Shown: piece after piece, positions 5,483 through 12,237 of the stretch
How positions within the stretch are numbered: the stretch's first letter is position 1
Layout of the letters: the number at the start of each line of letters is the position of its first letter
Source: JBEVMS01 sp040508515
GTDB taxonomy: Bacteria > Pseudomonadota > Gammaproteobacteria > Xanthomonadales > Rhodanobacteraceae
Assembly (NCBI GenBank): GCA_040508515.1
Contig: JBEVMS010000086.1
Span: forward strand, 1-13,204
Length of the DNA: 13,204 nt
Direction: 5' to 3'
Notes under the pieces: model-generated
What the model was told of the DNA's origin: nothing
The model's database searches: none
Seen by the model: only the letters and a program-made list of their open reading frames with translations
Made by a program: the position numbers and the translations under genes

Positions 5483-7756
5483 TCAAAAGTGCAGGTTGGC
5501 GGTGAGGCTGGCCGAACGTCCGGCACCTTGCAGCGCGTAGTGAGTGGTGTAGATCTGCTGGAAATAGCGCTTGTCGGTAAGGTTCTGCAGATTCAGCTGC
5601 AAGCTCAGCGTGCGGTTGACCTGCCAGCTGGCCATCGCGTCGTAGCGCACGTAACCGGGGACCGACTTGGTGTTCTGCACGTTGCCAAAGACCTTACTCA
5701 TGGCGAAAGCGCCGATGCCCAGGTTCAGTGCCGGGGTCAACTGGTAGGTGCTCCACAGGCTGGCGCTGTTCTTGGCGGTATTGGGAAAGATGTTGCCGTT
5801 GTTGATCGCGTTGGCGGCCAGCGGGCCGTTGTCGACCAGGCGCGGATTCAAATGCACTACACCGCCGAATACCATCCAGCGATCGCTGAGCTTGCCCGAG
5901 ACATCCAGCTCCACACCGTCCACGCGCTTGGTGCCGGCCAGTTCGGTGGTGGTGGGGTCGATCGCCACGCGCGCGTTGGTCACCTCGGAGCGGAACACCG
6001 CCAGATCGAGATTGAGGCGCTGATCGAACAATTCCCACTTGTTGCCTAGCTCCAGATTTTTGCTTTTCTGCGGCGCCAGATTGGCCGTCTGCAAGGCCAG
6101 GTTGGCGTTGTCGCCGGTGCCTTCGCCGTTGGCCACGCCGGTGGGATTGGACGAGGTGCCCCAGGCGGCGTAGATGCTGGTGATCGGAATCGGCTTGAAG
6201 ATCAGGCCGGCCTGCCAGCTCCAAAAATTGCTTTGGTTGCGGTACTCGAACGGTCCCAGCGGACCGTTGCGCGTGTTGGTGTTGATGCCTTCGGCCTGGC
6301 TCTCGCAGCGGTCGTAGCGGGTGCCCAGGTTGGCTAGCCAGTGCTCGTTGAAGGTGATCGTGTCGAACGCGTAGAAGGCTTTGTCGGTGCTGGTGGTGTG
6401 AACCGGATGGTGGTTTTGCACCACGCTGCCCAGCCAGGGATCGGACGGATGGGGATCGTTCAACGGCGTGCAGCTGTACACCGCCAATTGCAGCGGACCG
6501 CAACTGCGCGTGGCCGTGGTGGCCGGCACGGTGATCGTATAGCCGTCCACATCGGTATGCAGATGCTGGTATTCCAGCCCCATCGCCACGTCGTGCCGCA
6601 GGCTGCCGGTCGTGAAATGGCCGCTGAGGTTGAGTTGCTCGGCGAGGGTACGGGTGTCGGCGATGCGGCTCTTGGGCGAGCGATAGACCAGCCCCAGCGG
6701 CACGTTGCCGGAACTGTCGTCCGGATTGGTCCAGATGTAGTCGTTGGAAGTCTTGCCGTAGCGCGTGGTGTTGCGCAGGGTGAAGTCGTCGCCGAAATCG
6801 TGTTCGAAGCGAATGGTGCCGATGTCCGCCTTGGTCTTGCGGAAGTCGCGCTGCTTCAAGCCATAGAAATTGTCGCGCCCGGTATGCACCGGCTGGCCGT
6901 TGCCGGTGCTGTTGAACGGGCCGGTGGCGTAGGGACCGTTCAACGGGATGCCGCTGTCGGGCAGCTCGTTGGTGTTGAGGTGGTAATAGTCCAGGGTCAG
7001 CCGGTTGGGCGTGCCGATGCCGAACGTCACCGCCGGAGCGATGCCGAAGCGCTTGCCCCACAAGGCATCGCGACCGGGCACGTCGGCCTTGTAATCCATC
7101 ACGTTCAAGCGCGCGGCGATGTGTTCGGAGAGCAGGTAATTGGCATCCAGCGTGGCGCGCTTGTAGTTGTCGCTGCCCACACCGACGCTGGCATTGGTGA
7201 CGTTGTGCGCCTCGGGCACCTTGGTGACGATGTTGATGCTGCCGCCGGCGGCGCCCGGTCCGGTATAGGCCGAGGAGGGGCCCTTGATCACATCAATCTG
7301 CTCGATGTCGAACGTTTCACGGCTCTGCGAGCCGCTGTCGCGAATGCCGTCGATATAGGTGTCCGCGCCAGCGTCGAAGCCACGGATGAAAGGGCGATCG
7401 CCGACCGGGTTGCCGCCTTCGCCCGCGCCGAACGTAATGCCCGGCACGGTGCGCAACGCATCCATCAGCGTGGTGGAGTTTGTTTCGCTGATGATCCTGG
7501 CGGGAATCACGCTGATCGCGCGTGGGGTATCCAGCAGCGGCGCGGTGAATTTGGGCGAGACCGGATTGACCACACTGGATCGCACCTTGATGCTATCGAG
7601 GTTGGTCACCTGGGGCTTGGATGGGGCGGAAGCGCTGGCCTCGGTATCCATATCGCCCGCATGGCTGACGCTGGAAGCCAGCACGAAGCCAAGCGCGGTG
7701 CCCAGCAGGCGGGTCGGCGGGCTTGGCTGCGCATGAATAGACAAATTTCCAGACAT
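5483..7756 (-). CDS. fiu: TonB-dependent catecholate siderophore receptor, Fiu/PiuA-like
   Basis: This is a 757-aa outer-membrane receptor that imports iron-loaded catecholates using TonB-ExbBD energy. The signal peptide spans about residues 1-33 (hydrophobic LLGTALGFVLASSVSHA). A likely TonB box is near residues 52-60 (NLDSIKVRS). The plug covers about 75-180 and contains DTPRAISVIPARII, DRPFIRGFDAGADTYIDGIRD, FDIEQIDVIKGPSSAYTGPG and AGGSINIVTK, all standard siderophore-receptor plug motifs and close in style to Fiu/PiuA. The rest is a 22-strand-type barrel ending in a C-terminal Phe (SLTANLHF). There is no N-terminal STN domain, so it is not a FecA-type signalling receptor. ATG 7756 has AGGGA six bases upstream; in-frame sequence up to 7894 lacks a signal-like start. 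The piuC neighbour and upstream Fur box support an iron role. The exact ligand is inferred, not shown. Confidence 0.92.
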   Translation of the reverse strand: MSGNLSIHAQPSPPTRLLGTALGFVLASSVSHAGDMDTEASASAPSKPQVTNLDSIKVRSSVVNPVSPKFTAPLLDTPRAISVIPARIISETNSTTLMDALRTVPGITFGAGEGGNPVGDRPFIRGFDAGADTYIDGIRDSGSQSRETFDIEQIDVIKGPSSAYTGPGAAGGSINIVTKVPEAHNVTNASVGVGSDNYKRATLDANYLLSEHIAARLNVMDYKADVPGRDALWGKRFGIAPAVTFGIGTPNRLTLDYYHLNTNELPDSGIPLNGPYATGPFNSTGNGQPVHTGRDNFYGLKQRDFRKTKADIGTIRFEHDFGDDFTLRNTTRYGKTSNDYIWTNPDDSSGNVPLGLVYRSPKSRIADTRTLAEQLNLSGHFTTGSLRHDVAMGLEYQHLHTDVDGYTITVPATTATRSCGPLQLAVYSCTPLNDPHPSDPWLGSVVQNHHPVHTTSTDKAFYAFDTITFNEHWLANLGTRYDRCESQAEGINTNTRNGPLGPFEYRNQSNFWSWQAGLIFKPIPITSIYAAWGTSSNPTGVANGEGTGDNANLALQTANLAPQKSKNLELGNKWELFDQRLNLDLAVFRSEVTNARVAIDPTTTELAGTKRVDGVELDVSGKLSDRWMVFGGVVHLNPRLVDNGPLAANAINNGNIFPNTAKNSASLWSTYQLTPALNLGIGAFAMSKVFGNVQNTKSVPGYVRYDAMASWQVNRTLSLQLNLQNLTDKRYFQQIYTTHYALQGAGRSASLTANLHF

Positions 7757-7761
7757 CGCTG

Positions 7762-7808
7762 ATCCCTCGTGTTCGAAAGTTGGTGCGCTGGCTTTCGACC
7801 CGAGGGAT
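7762..7808 (-). promoter_or_regulatory. Leader hairpin sequestering the Shine-Dalgarno of the siderophore receptor
   Basis: On the minus strand, ATCCCTCG (from 7808 to 7801) is perfectly complementary to CGAGGGAT (from 7769 to 7762). Inside, TCGAAAG (7798-7792) pairs with CTTTCGA (7779-7773). A 2/3-nt internal loop separates the two stems and a 12-nt apical loop closes them. The 3' arm contains the AGGGA Shine-Dalgarno, and the structure ends five bases before the ATG. With 15 pairs, this stem would block ribosome binding if it forms. It could be opened by a small RNA, a protein, temperature or a ligand. As DNA, the same repeat could also be a repressor operator. Confidence 0.6.
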
Positions 7809-7871
7809 GGCTTGCGCTTCTTTTTTAGGTGGATGAGGGAGCGGTGCCTCGGCCTCAGTAGTGCGCTCAAG

Positions 7872-7881
7872 CTTTGCAAAG
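7872..7881. repeat. Perfect palindrome CTTTGCAAAG in the receptor leader
   Basis: This is a 10-bp perfect palindrome located some 15-20 bases downstream of the predicted transcription start of the siderophore-receptor operon. It is a possible secondary operator. Nothing else supports it, and a 10-bp palindrome can occur by chance. Confidence 0.25.
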
Positions 7882-7900
7882 GCCGCCCCGACAAGCCGGT

Positions 7901-7930
7901 ATCCTACGCGTTGTTGATAATGATTCGCAA
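7901..7930 (-). promoter_or_regulatory. Predicted sigma-70-type promoter of the receptor-piuC-sel1 operon
   Basis: On the minus strand, TTGCGA (7930-7925) and TAGGAT (7906-7901) are spaced by 18 bases. Each matches four of six consensus positions. The Fur box covers the -35 and the upstream half of the spacer, the arrangement expected for Fur repression. The predicted start near 7894 gives a leader of about 140 nt. Assignment is by eye. Confidence 0.45.
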
Positions 7931-7934
7931 TACT
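7916..7934 (-). promoter_or_regulatory. Fur box upstream of the siderophore receptor
   Basis: GATAATGATTCGCAATACT matches the 19-bp E. coli Fur consensus at 14 of 19 positions. One half (GATAATGAT) is perfect. It sits about 160 nt upstream of the receptor start and overlaps the predicted -35, so iron-loaded Fur would repress the operon. Confidence 0.7.
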
Positions 7935-7982
7935 GACGCTGTATGTGTGAGGCGGCCGCGTTTATTTCTTGCTCTGATGGCG

Positions 7983-8016
7983 AAATAAAAAACGCCGCGC
8001 ACAAGGCGCGGCGTTT
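7983..8016 (-). terminator. Intrinsic terminator of the M13 peptidase gene
   Basis: On the minus strand the stem AAACGCCGCGC (8016-8006) and GCGCGGCGTTT (8000-7990) forms 11 perfect pairs around a five-base loop. It runs directly into a T-rich tract (TTTATTTCG after the stem). It lies some 37 nt beyond the peptidase stop codon and upstream of the receptor promoter, so it separates the two transcription units. Confidence 0.88.
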
Positions 8017-8025
8017 CGAGATCAA

Positions 8026-8051
8026 CCAACGGAGGGCGGCCCTCCGGTTGG
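8026..8051 (-). repeat. GC-rich hairpin immediately after the peptidase stop
   Basis: GGAGGG (8031-8036) pairs with CCCTCC (8040-8045) around a three-base loop. The outer CCAAC (8026-8030) pairs with GTTGG (8047-8051) with one bulged G. It begins one base after the TAG and precedes the intrinsic terminator by nine bases. It has no T-tract of its own; it may stabilise the mRNA 3' end or assist termination. Confidence 0.55.
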
Positions 8052-8052
8052 A

Positions 8053-10227
8053 CTACCAGATATTCACTTGCTTATCGCCTGCGCGCACCATCGGATCACC
8101 TGCCTTGCATTGGTATGCGCTGGCGAACGCGCCCATATTGGACGGCGCGGCGATCACCCGCAGCGAGGCGGGAGCGTGCGGATCGGTGTTGAGGCGCAAC
8201 ACCGCCTGCTTCTCGCGAATACTGCCGCGCCAAACGCGTGCCCAATTGAGGAAGAACCGTTGGTCTTGGGTATAGCCGTCGATCTTCGCATCGGCTTCGG
8301 CCGGATTGGCCTTTAGCGCGGTTTGCAGGGCGTCGTAGGCGACATTGAGGCCGCCCAGATCGGCGATGTTTTCGCCCAGGGTCAACTTGCCGTTGACGTG
8401 CAGGTCCGGCTGGTCCTTGAGCGGAGCATAGTCGTTGAACTGCTGCACCAGCTTGGCGGTGCGGAGGTTGAACTGCTCGCGGTCGACCTTGGTCCACCAG
8501 TCAGACTGGTTGCCTTCGCCATCGAACTGGCTACCTTGATCGTCGAAGCCGTGGGTGGACTCATGGCCAATCACCGCGCCAATGCCGCCATAGTTGATCG
8601 CGTCGTCGCCGTTGGCATAGAAGAACGGCGGTTGCAGGATCGCAGCCGGGAAGTTGATGGTGTTGTCGTTGTCGGAGTAATAGGCGTTGACCGTCTGTGG
8701 CGTCATGTTCCAGTCCTGACGGTCGGACGGCTTGCCGATTTTGGCGATGTCGTAGTCGTAGTTGAACTTGGCCGCGGCCTGCATGTTGCCGTAATAGTCG
8801 TCGGCCTTGATGGTCAGGCCCGACCAGTCGCGCCATTTGTCGGGGTAACCGATCTTGGGCAGGAACTCGTCCCATTTCTTGATCGCCTTGGCCTTGGTGT
8901 CCGCGCTCATCCAGTTGACGTTCTCGATGCGGACTTTCAGCGCGTTACGGACGTTGGTGACCAGTTCCTGCGCGCGTTGCTTTGCTTCGGGGGTAAACAC
9001 CTTGGCCACGTAGAGTTGGCCGAGCGCCTCGCCCATGTCCTCATTGACGGCACTAAGCACGAGTTTCCAGCGCACTTGCTGCTGCGGCTGACCAGCGAGG
9101 GTCTTGCCGTAAAAATCGAACCGGTTGTCTTGAAACGCGGTACTCAGGTAGGGCGAGGCATCGCTGATGGTGTGGAAGCGCAGGTAAGCCTGCCACTGCG
9201 TTACCGGGGCGGTCGCAAGCAGCTTATCGAAACCGGCGAAGAACTTGGGCTGCGAAAGCGAGAAGCCCTTGTCGATGGTTACGCCCTGCGCGGCAAAGAA
9301 TTTCTCCCAGCTGAAGTGGGGGGTGACCTTGTCCGCCTGCTTCACACTGACAAAGTGGTACTGGTTGTCGAGGCTGCGCTGCTCGGTCGGTGATAGAGAG
9401 ACCTTGGCCAGCGCGGTTTCGAGCGCGATCACTTGCGCGGCCTGCTGCTGCGCATCCGCCTCGCTGACACCGGTCAGTTGCAGGGTCTTGGCGATGTAGG
9501 CCTGATAGGCTTTCAGCAGGTCTGCATACTTTGCGTTGCTGTAGTAATCCTTGGTGGGCAGGCCCAGGCCCCTCTGTTCCACGAAGCCGATCTGGATTTT
9601 GGCGTCCTTGAAATCGGCACCTGGGCCGAATGCAAACACCATCGAGTTGCCTTGCGCGAAGCTGTTATCGAGGTAGTCGACGACGGCGTCGCGGCTGTTG
9701 AGCTTGTCGATCATCGCGAGCTCAGGCTTGATGGGATCGAAACCGGCCTTATCGATCGCCGCCTCATCCATGCCCGATTGATACAGCCAGCCGATCTTTT
9801 GTTCGATTGAACCAGGTTGCGCCTGGGCGGCATTTTTGGCATTGCTCTCGACGATACCGTGCTGGGTGTCGAGGCTTTGCTGGGCCAACTGATCAAAAGA
9901 ACCCCAGCGGGTACGGTCATCGGGGATCGGATTGGCAGCGACCCATTTGGCATTGACGAAGCTGTCGAAGTCCTGGCATGCGTTGACGTTGGTGTCCAAA
10001 TCGCTGACATCGAACACGCTCTTGGACGCAGGGGCGCCAACTGCGGCCGTGCTGCCAGCGGCGGCCGGTGCGCTGGCGGCTTTTGCGGGCGCGCTGGCGG
10101 CGGGGGCCATGGCGCTGCTGCTGGGCGCGCTCTGCTCGTTGCTGACCTGCTCGCCCTTGCTGCAGCCAGCCATGGACAGGGCCACGCCTACGGCGAACGC
10201 TAAGGGCTTGAGAAATGGCTTGGTCAT
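8053..10227 (-). CDS. pepO: M13-family zinc metallopeptidase (neprilysin/PepO-like), predicted lipoprotein
   Basis: This is a 724-aa secreted oligopeptidase. Residues 1-22 form a lipoprotein signal ending SMAGC with lipid-attachable Cys22, so the enzyme is probably membrane-anchored facing the periplasm or surface. Residues 30-70 are an Ala/Ser/Pro-rich tether. The peptidase N-domain starts at VNACQDFDSFVNAKW. Catalytic elements are complete: HExxH at His555-Glu556-His559, third zinc ligand Glu619 in GENIADLGG with Asp623, substrate-binding Asn514-Ala515 in NAYYSDNDNTINFPAAILQPPFF, and His684/Arg690 equivalent to neprilysin His711/Arg717. It ends with the conserved C-terminal Trp (VNIW). The Cys84/Cys707 pair fits a conserved disulfide. 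ATG 10227 has AAGGGGA just upstream; earlier in-frame codons to 10332 lack a signal. It is transcribed alone, divergent from the phosphoesterase, and followed by a terminator. It probably degrades short peptides; the specific substrate is unknown. Confidence 0.95.
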   Translation of the reverse strand: MTKPFLKPLAFAVGVALSMAGCSKGEQVSNEQSAPSSSAMAPAASAPAKAASAPAAAGSTAAVGAPASKSVFDVSDLDTNVNACQDFDSFVNAKWVAANPIPDDRTRWGSFDQLAQQSLDTQHGIVESNAKNAAQAQPGSIEQKIGWLYQSGMDEAAIDKAGFDPIKPELAMIDKLNSRDAVVDYLDNSFAQGNSMVFAFGPGADFKDAKIQIGFVEQRGLGLPTKDYYSNAKYADLLKAYQAYIAKTLQLTGVSEADAQQQAAQVIALETALAKVSLSPTEQRSLDNQYHFVSVKQADKVTPHFSWEKFFAAQGVTIDKGFSLSQPKFFAGFDKLLATAPVTQWQAYLRFHTISDASPYLSTAFQDNRFDFYGKTLAGQPQQQVRWKLVLSAVNEDMGEALGQLYVAKVFTPEAKQRAQELVTNVRNALKVRIENVNWMSADTKAKAIKKWDEFLPKIGYPDKWRDWSGLTIKADDYYGNMQAAAKFNYDYDIAKIGKPSDRQDWNMTPQTVNAYYSDNDNTINFPAAILQPPFFYANGDDAINYGGIGAVIGHESTHGFDDQGSQFDGEGNQSDWWTKVDREQFNLRTAKLVQQFNDYAPLKDQPDLHVNGKLTLGENIADLGGLNVAYDALQTALKANPAEADAKIDGYTQDQRFFLNWARVWRGSIREKQAVLRLNTDPHAPASLRVIAAPSNMGAFASAYQCKAGDPMVRAGDKQVNIW

Positions 10228-10255
10228 GAAATCCCCTTTTTGAAGACGTGAGTCA

Positions 10256-10272
10256 ATGCCGCGTGGCGGCAT
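10256..10272 (-). repeat. Small hairpin in the M13 peptidase leader
   Basis: ATGCCGC (10256-10262) and GCGGCAT (10266-10272) are perfect complements around the loop GTG. The element lies 29 nt upstream of the peptidase ATG and does not include the Shine-Dalgarno. It is a possible leader stabiliser or operator. Confidence 0.4.
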
Positions 10273-10360
10273 CGGTAAGGTTCGTGCCAGGGCCCGTAAA
10301 GGTCTGGGCTTGTCTAAAACGTAGTCTTTCAAACTAGGGCGGCTACGCGCGCGGGGCCAG

Positions 10361-10418
10361 TGTCGAAGGTCAGGGGTAAAAGTGTCGCAACATATTTCGA
10401 CAGGTCAGTCGGGCGACA
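10361..10418. promoter_or_regulatory. Cluster of four TGTCG/CGACA pentamers (possible operator array)
   Basis: TGTCG occurs at 10361-10365 and 10383-10387. The inverse CGACA occurs at 10398-10402 and 10414-10418. The two forward copies lie in the repeated context AGTGTCG 22 bases apart, about two helical turns. The inner pair makes an inverted repeat TGTCG-N10-CGACA. GGTCAG also recurs at 10368-10373 and 10403-10408. The position between divergent genes fits a regulator site; the regulator is unknown. Confidence 0.35.
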
Positions 10419-10500
10419 TCCAAGGCTTGTGCCGCCTTGCCGATGACGCCTTGGCTGTGAGGGCGCTGGCCGCCCGAGCTCCATGACAGGCTGGCGTGAC

Positions 10501-10516
10501 TGACCCGGATCGGTCA
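10501..10516. promoter_or_regulatory. Inverted repeat TGACC-N6-GGTCA upstream of the phosphoesterase
   Basis: These are perfect 5-bp half-sites around CGGATC, 65 bases before the GTG start and overlapping a weak -10-like CATAAG. The arrangement suits a dimeric repressor site. No regulator family can be named from this alone. Confidence 0.35.
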
Positions 10517-10581
10517 TAAGCGCTTGCTAGCCTGCGCGGCTGCGCGGATGAGGCGCAACCATCTCAAAGGGATACCCAGGC

Positions 10582-12237
10582 GTGCACGATCACAATCGTT
10601 TTTTTCATGTCCTCGTGGGTGCGCTGCTGGCGCTGTCGGTTGGCGCGACAGTGCTGGCGCGACCATCCGCACCCACACCGCTGCCGTCCGCGCATACGGC
10701 CACGCCGATCAAGCATTTGGTGGTGATCTTTCAGGAGAACGTTTCCTTCGATCACTACTTCGCAACCTATCCTTATGCCGCCAACGCTGCCGGTGAGCCG
10801 ACGTTCTACCCGCGCCCATCCACGCCGCGCGTCAATGGGCTCAGCGGTGCGCTACTCAATGACAGTCCCCATGCGCACAACCATGCTAACGGTGTCGGCG
10901 CGATCAACCCGTTTCGGCTGGCCCGCGCGCAGGCGGCTACTGCCGACCAAGACCACAGCTACAGCGCCGAACAGCGCGCTTTCAACGGCGGCCACATGGA
11001 CCTGTTTGCGGCCAATACCGGCAATGGCGAAGCACTGCCTGGGGGCACGCCCGAGCAACAGGGCAGCGGCCAGGTAATGGGCTACTTCGACGGCAACACG
11101 GTTACCGCGCTGTGGAACTATGCGCAGCACTTCGTCCTCAATGACAACAGTTACAACACTACCTTCGGGCCCTCCACGCCTGGGGCGATCAACATGGTGT
11201 CCGGGCAGACCAATGGCGTGATCGAAACGCTCAACGGCAGCGGCAAGGAAACCGCCGACGGTAACGGTGGGCTGACCCTGATCGGCGATGCCGATCCGAT
11301 CGGTGACGTGTGTTCCTCGCCGACCGCCAACCAGGTGCGCCTGGCGGGTCCAAATATCGGCGACCTGCTTAATCGCAAGGGCATAACGTGGGGCTTTTTC
11401 GAGGGTGGTTTCGACCTCACCCGCAGCAATGCCGATGGCAGCAGCGGGTGCCAGCGGCGCACGCTGTCGGCGATCACCGGCGTCACCTCGGACGATTACA
11501 TTCCGCATCACCAGCCGTTCCAGTACTACACCTCCACCGCCAATCTCACGCACGCACGTCCCCGCTCGGTGGCGATGATTGGCAAGAGCGGCGACGCGGC
11601 TAATCACCAATACGACATCGATGATTTCTACGCCGCGGTCGAAGCGGGCAATTTTCCGGCAGTGAGCTTTCTCAAGGCGCCGGCTTATCAGGATGGTCAC
11701 GCCGGTTATTCCGATCCGCTGGACGAGCAGAAGTTCGTCGTACACGTGATGAATTTCCTGCAGCAGCAGCCGGATTGGAAAGACACCGCGGTGGTGATCG
11801 CCTACGATGACTCCGACGGCTGGTACGACCACCAGGCACCGCCGCGGGTCAATGGTTCGGCCGCTAGGGTGGATGCGCTCGATGGTGCCGGGTTGTGCCG
11901 TGGTGGCAACGTGCTGCTGGGCATCGACGGCAAGCATCCGGCGCAGGGACGCTGCGGGTTCGGGCCGCGCCTGCCATTGCTGGTGGTATCGCCGTGGGCG
12001 CGCGAGAACACGGTCGATAACACGCTGACCGACCAAAGCTCGATCACCCGCTTCGTCGAGGACAACTGGTTGAACAGTGAGCGCCTGGGCTACGGTTCGT
12101 TCGACGCCCAGGCCGGCGTGTTGACGCCGATGTTCAACTTTCGAGCGCCGCCGCAGAACGATCGCCGCGTGCTGCTGGACGAACAGACTGGCCAGCCGTT
12201 GCAAAACCCACCGTCGCCGGACGCGCCGCATGCGTAA
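10582..12237 (+). CDS. Secreted phosphoesterase, AcpA/phospholipase C type (PF04185-like)
   Basis: This 551-aa protein has a Sec signal peptide (basic start, VLVGALLALSVGATVLA, cleavage near residue 26). The motif KHLVVIFQENVSFDHYFATYP (residues 44-64) is the N-terminal signature of the acid phosphatase/phospholipase C superfamily. Val after Glu-Asn resembles AcpA acid phosphatases more than classical PLC, where Arg is common. Other active-site candidates are Glu52-Asn53, the nucleophile-like Ser198 in TTFGPSTPGAINMVSG, His373 in DGHAGYSDPLDEQ, Asp409-Asp410 in AYDDSDGWYDH and His417. C-terminal GPRLPLLVVSPWAREN and SSITRFVEDNW are family-typical. The four mature-region Cys (244, 290, 439, 458) could form disulfides. 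The start is a GTG with AAAGGGA nine bases before it; no ATG precedes the signal. The expected action is hydrolysis of phosphate mono- or diesters in the periplasm or outside. It overlaps the following copper oxidase gene by 8 nt. The substrate (phosphomonoester or phospholipid) is not decidable here. Confidence 0.88.
   Translation: MHDHNRFFHVLVGALLALSVGATVLARPSAPTPLPSAHTATPIKHLVVIFQENVSFDHYFATYPYAANAAGEPTFYPRPSTPRVNGLSGALLNDSPHAHNHANGVGAINPFRLARAQAATADQDHSYSAEQRAFNGGHMDLFAANTGNGEALPGGTPEQQGSGQVMGYFDGNTVTALWNYAQHFVLNDNSYNTTFGPSTPGAINMVSGQTNGVIETLNGSGKETADGNGGLTLIGDADPIGDVCSSPTANQVRLAGPNIGDLLNRKGITWGFFEGGFDLTRSNADGSSGCQRRTLSAITGVTSDDYIPHHQPFQYYTSTANLTHARPRSVAMIGKSGDAANHQYDIDDFYAAVEAGNFPAVSFLKAPAYQDGHAGYSDPLDEQKFVVHVMNFLQQQPDWKDTAVVIAYDDSDGWYDHQAPPRVNGSAARVDALDGAGLCRGGNVLLGIDGKHPAQGRCGFGPRLPLLVVSPWARENTVDNTLTDQSSITRFVEDNWLNSERLGYGSFDAQAGVLTPMFNFRAPPQNDRRVLLDEQTGQPLQNPPSPDAPHA

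Larger units (their letters stand above)
10228..10581. other. Divergent intergenic region between the M13 peptidase and phosphoesterase genes
   Basis: These 354 bases hold no coding sequence I can support. They must carry both divergent promoters. Visible elements are a hairpin in the peptidase leader (10256-10272), a cluster of TGTCG/CGACA pentamers (10361-10418), an inverted repeat TGACC-N6-GGTCA (10501-10516), and the phosphoesterase Shine-Dalgarno AAAGGGA (10566-10572). No strong -35/-10 pair was found for either gene; CATAAG at 10515-10520 is only a weak -10 candidate for the plus strand. Confidence 0.6.

Noticed and set aside
6341..7762. Long plus-strand reading frame (473 codons) opposite the siderophore receptor
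   Set aside because: It is antisense to a complete, motif-rich receptor gene. Its product is a Val/Gly/Arg-rich composition typical of high-GC shadow frames and has no recognisable domain.
8323..9393. Plus-strand frame of 356 codons opposite the M13 peptidase
   Set aside because: This is a shadow of the peptidase gene; the Val/Leu-rich antisense translation has no domain or ribosome site support.
10483..10502. Possible Pho box upstream of the phosphoesterase (minus-strand reading CAGTCAC-N6-CTGTCAT)
   Set aside because: The repeats resemble PhoB half-sites, but the spacer is six bases instead of four and one half has two mismatches. This is too weak to claim phosphate control.
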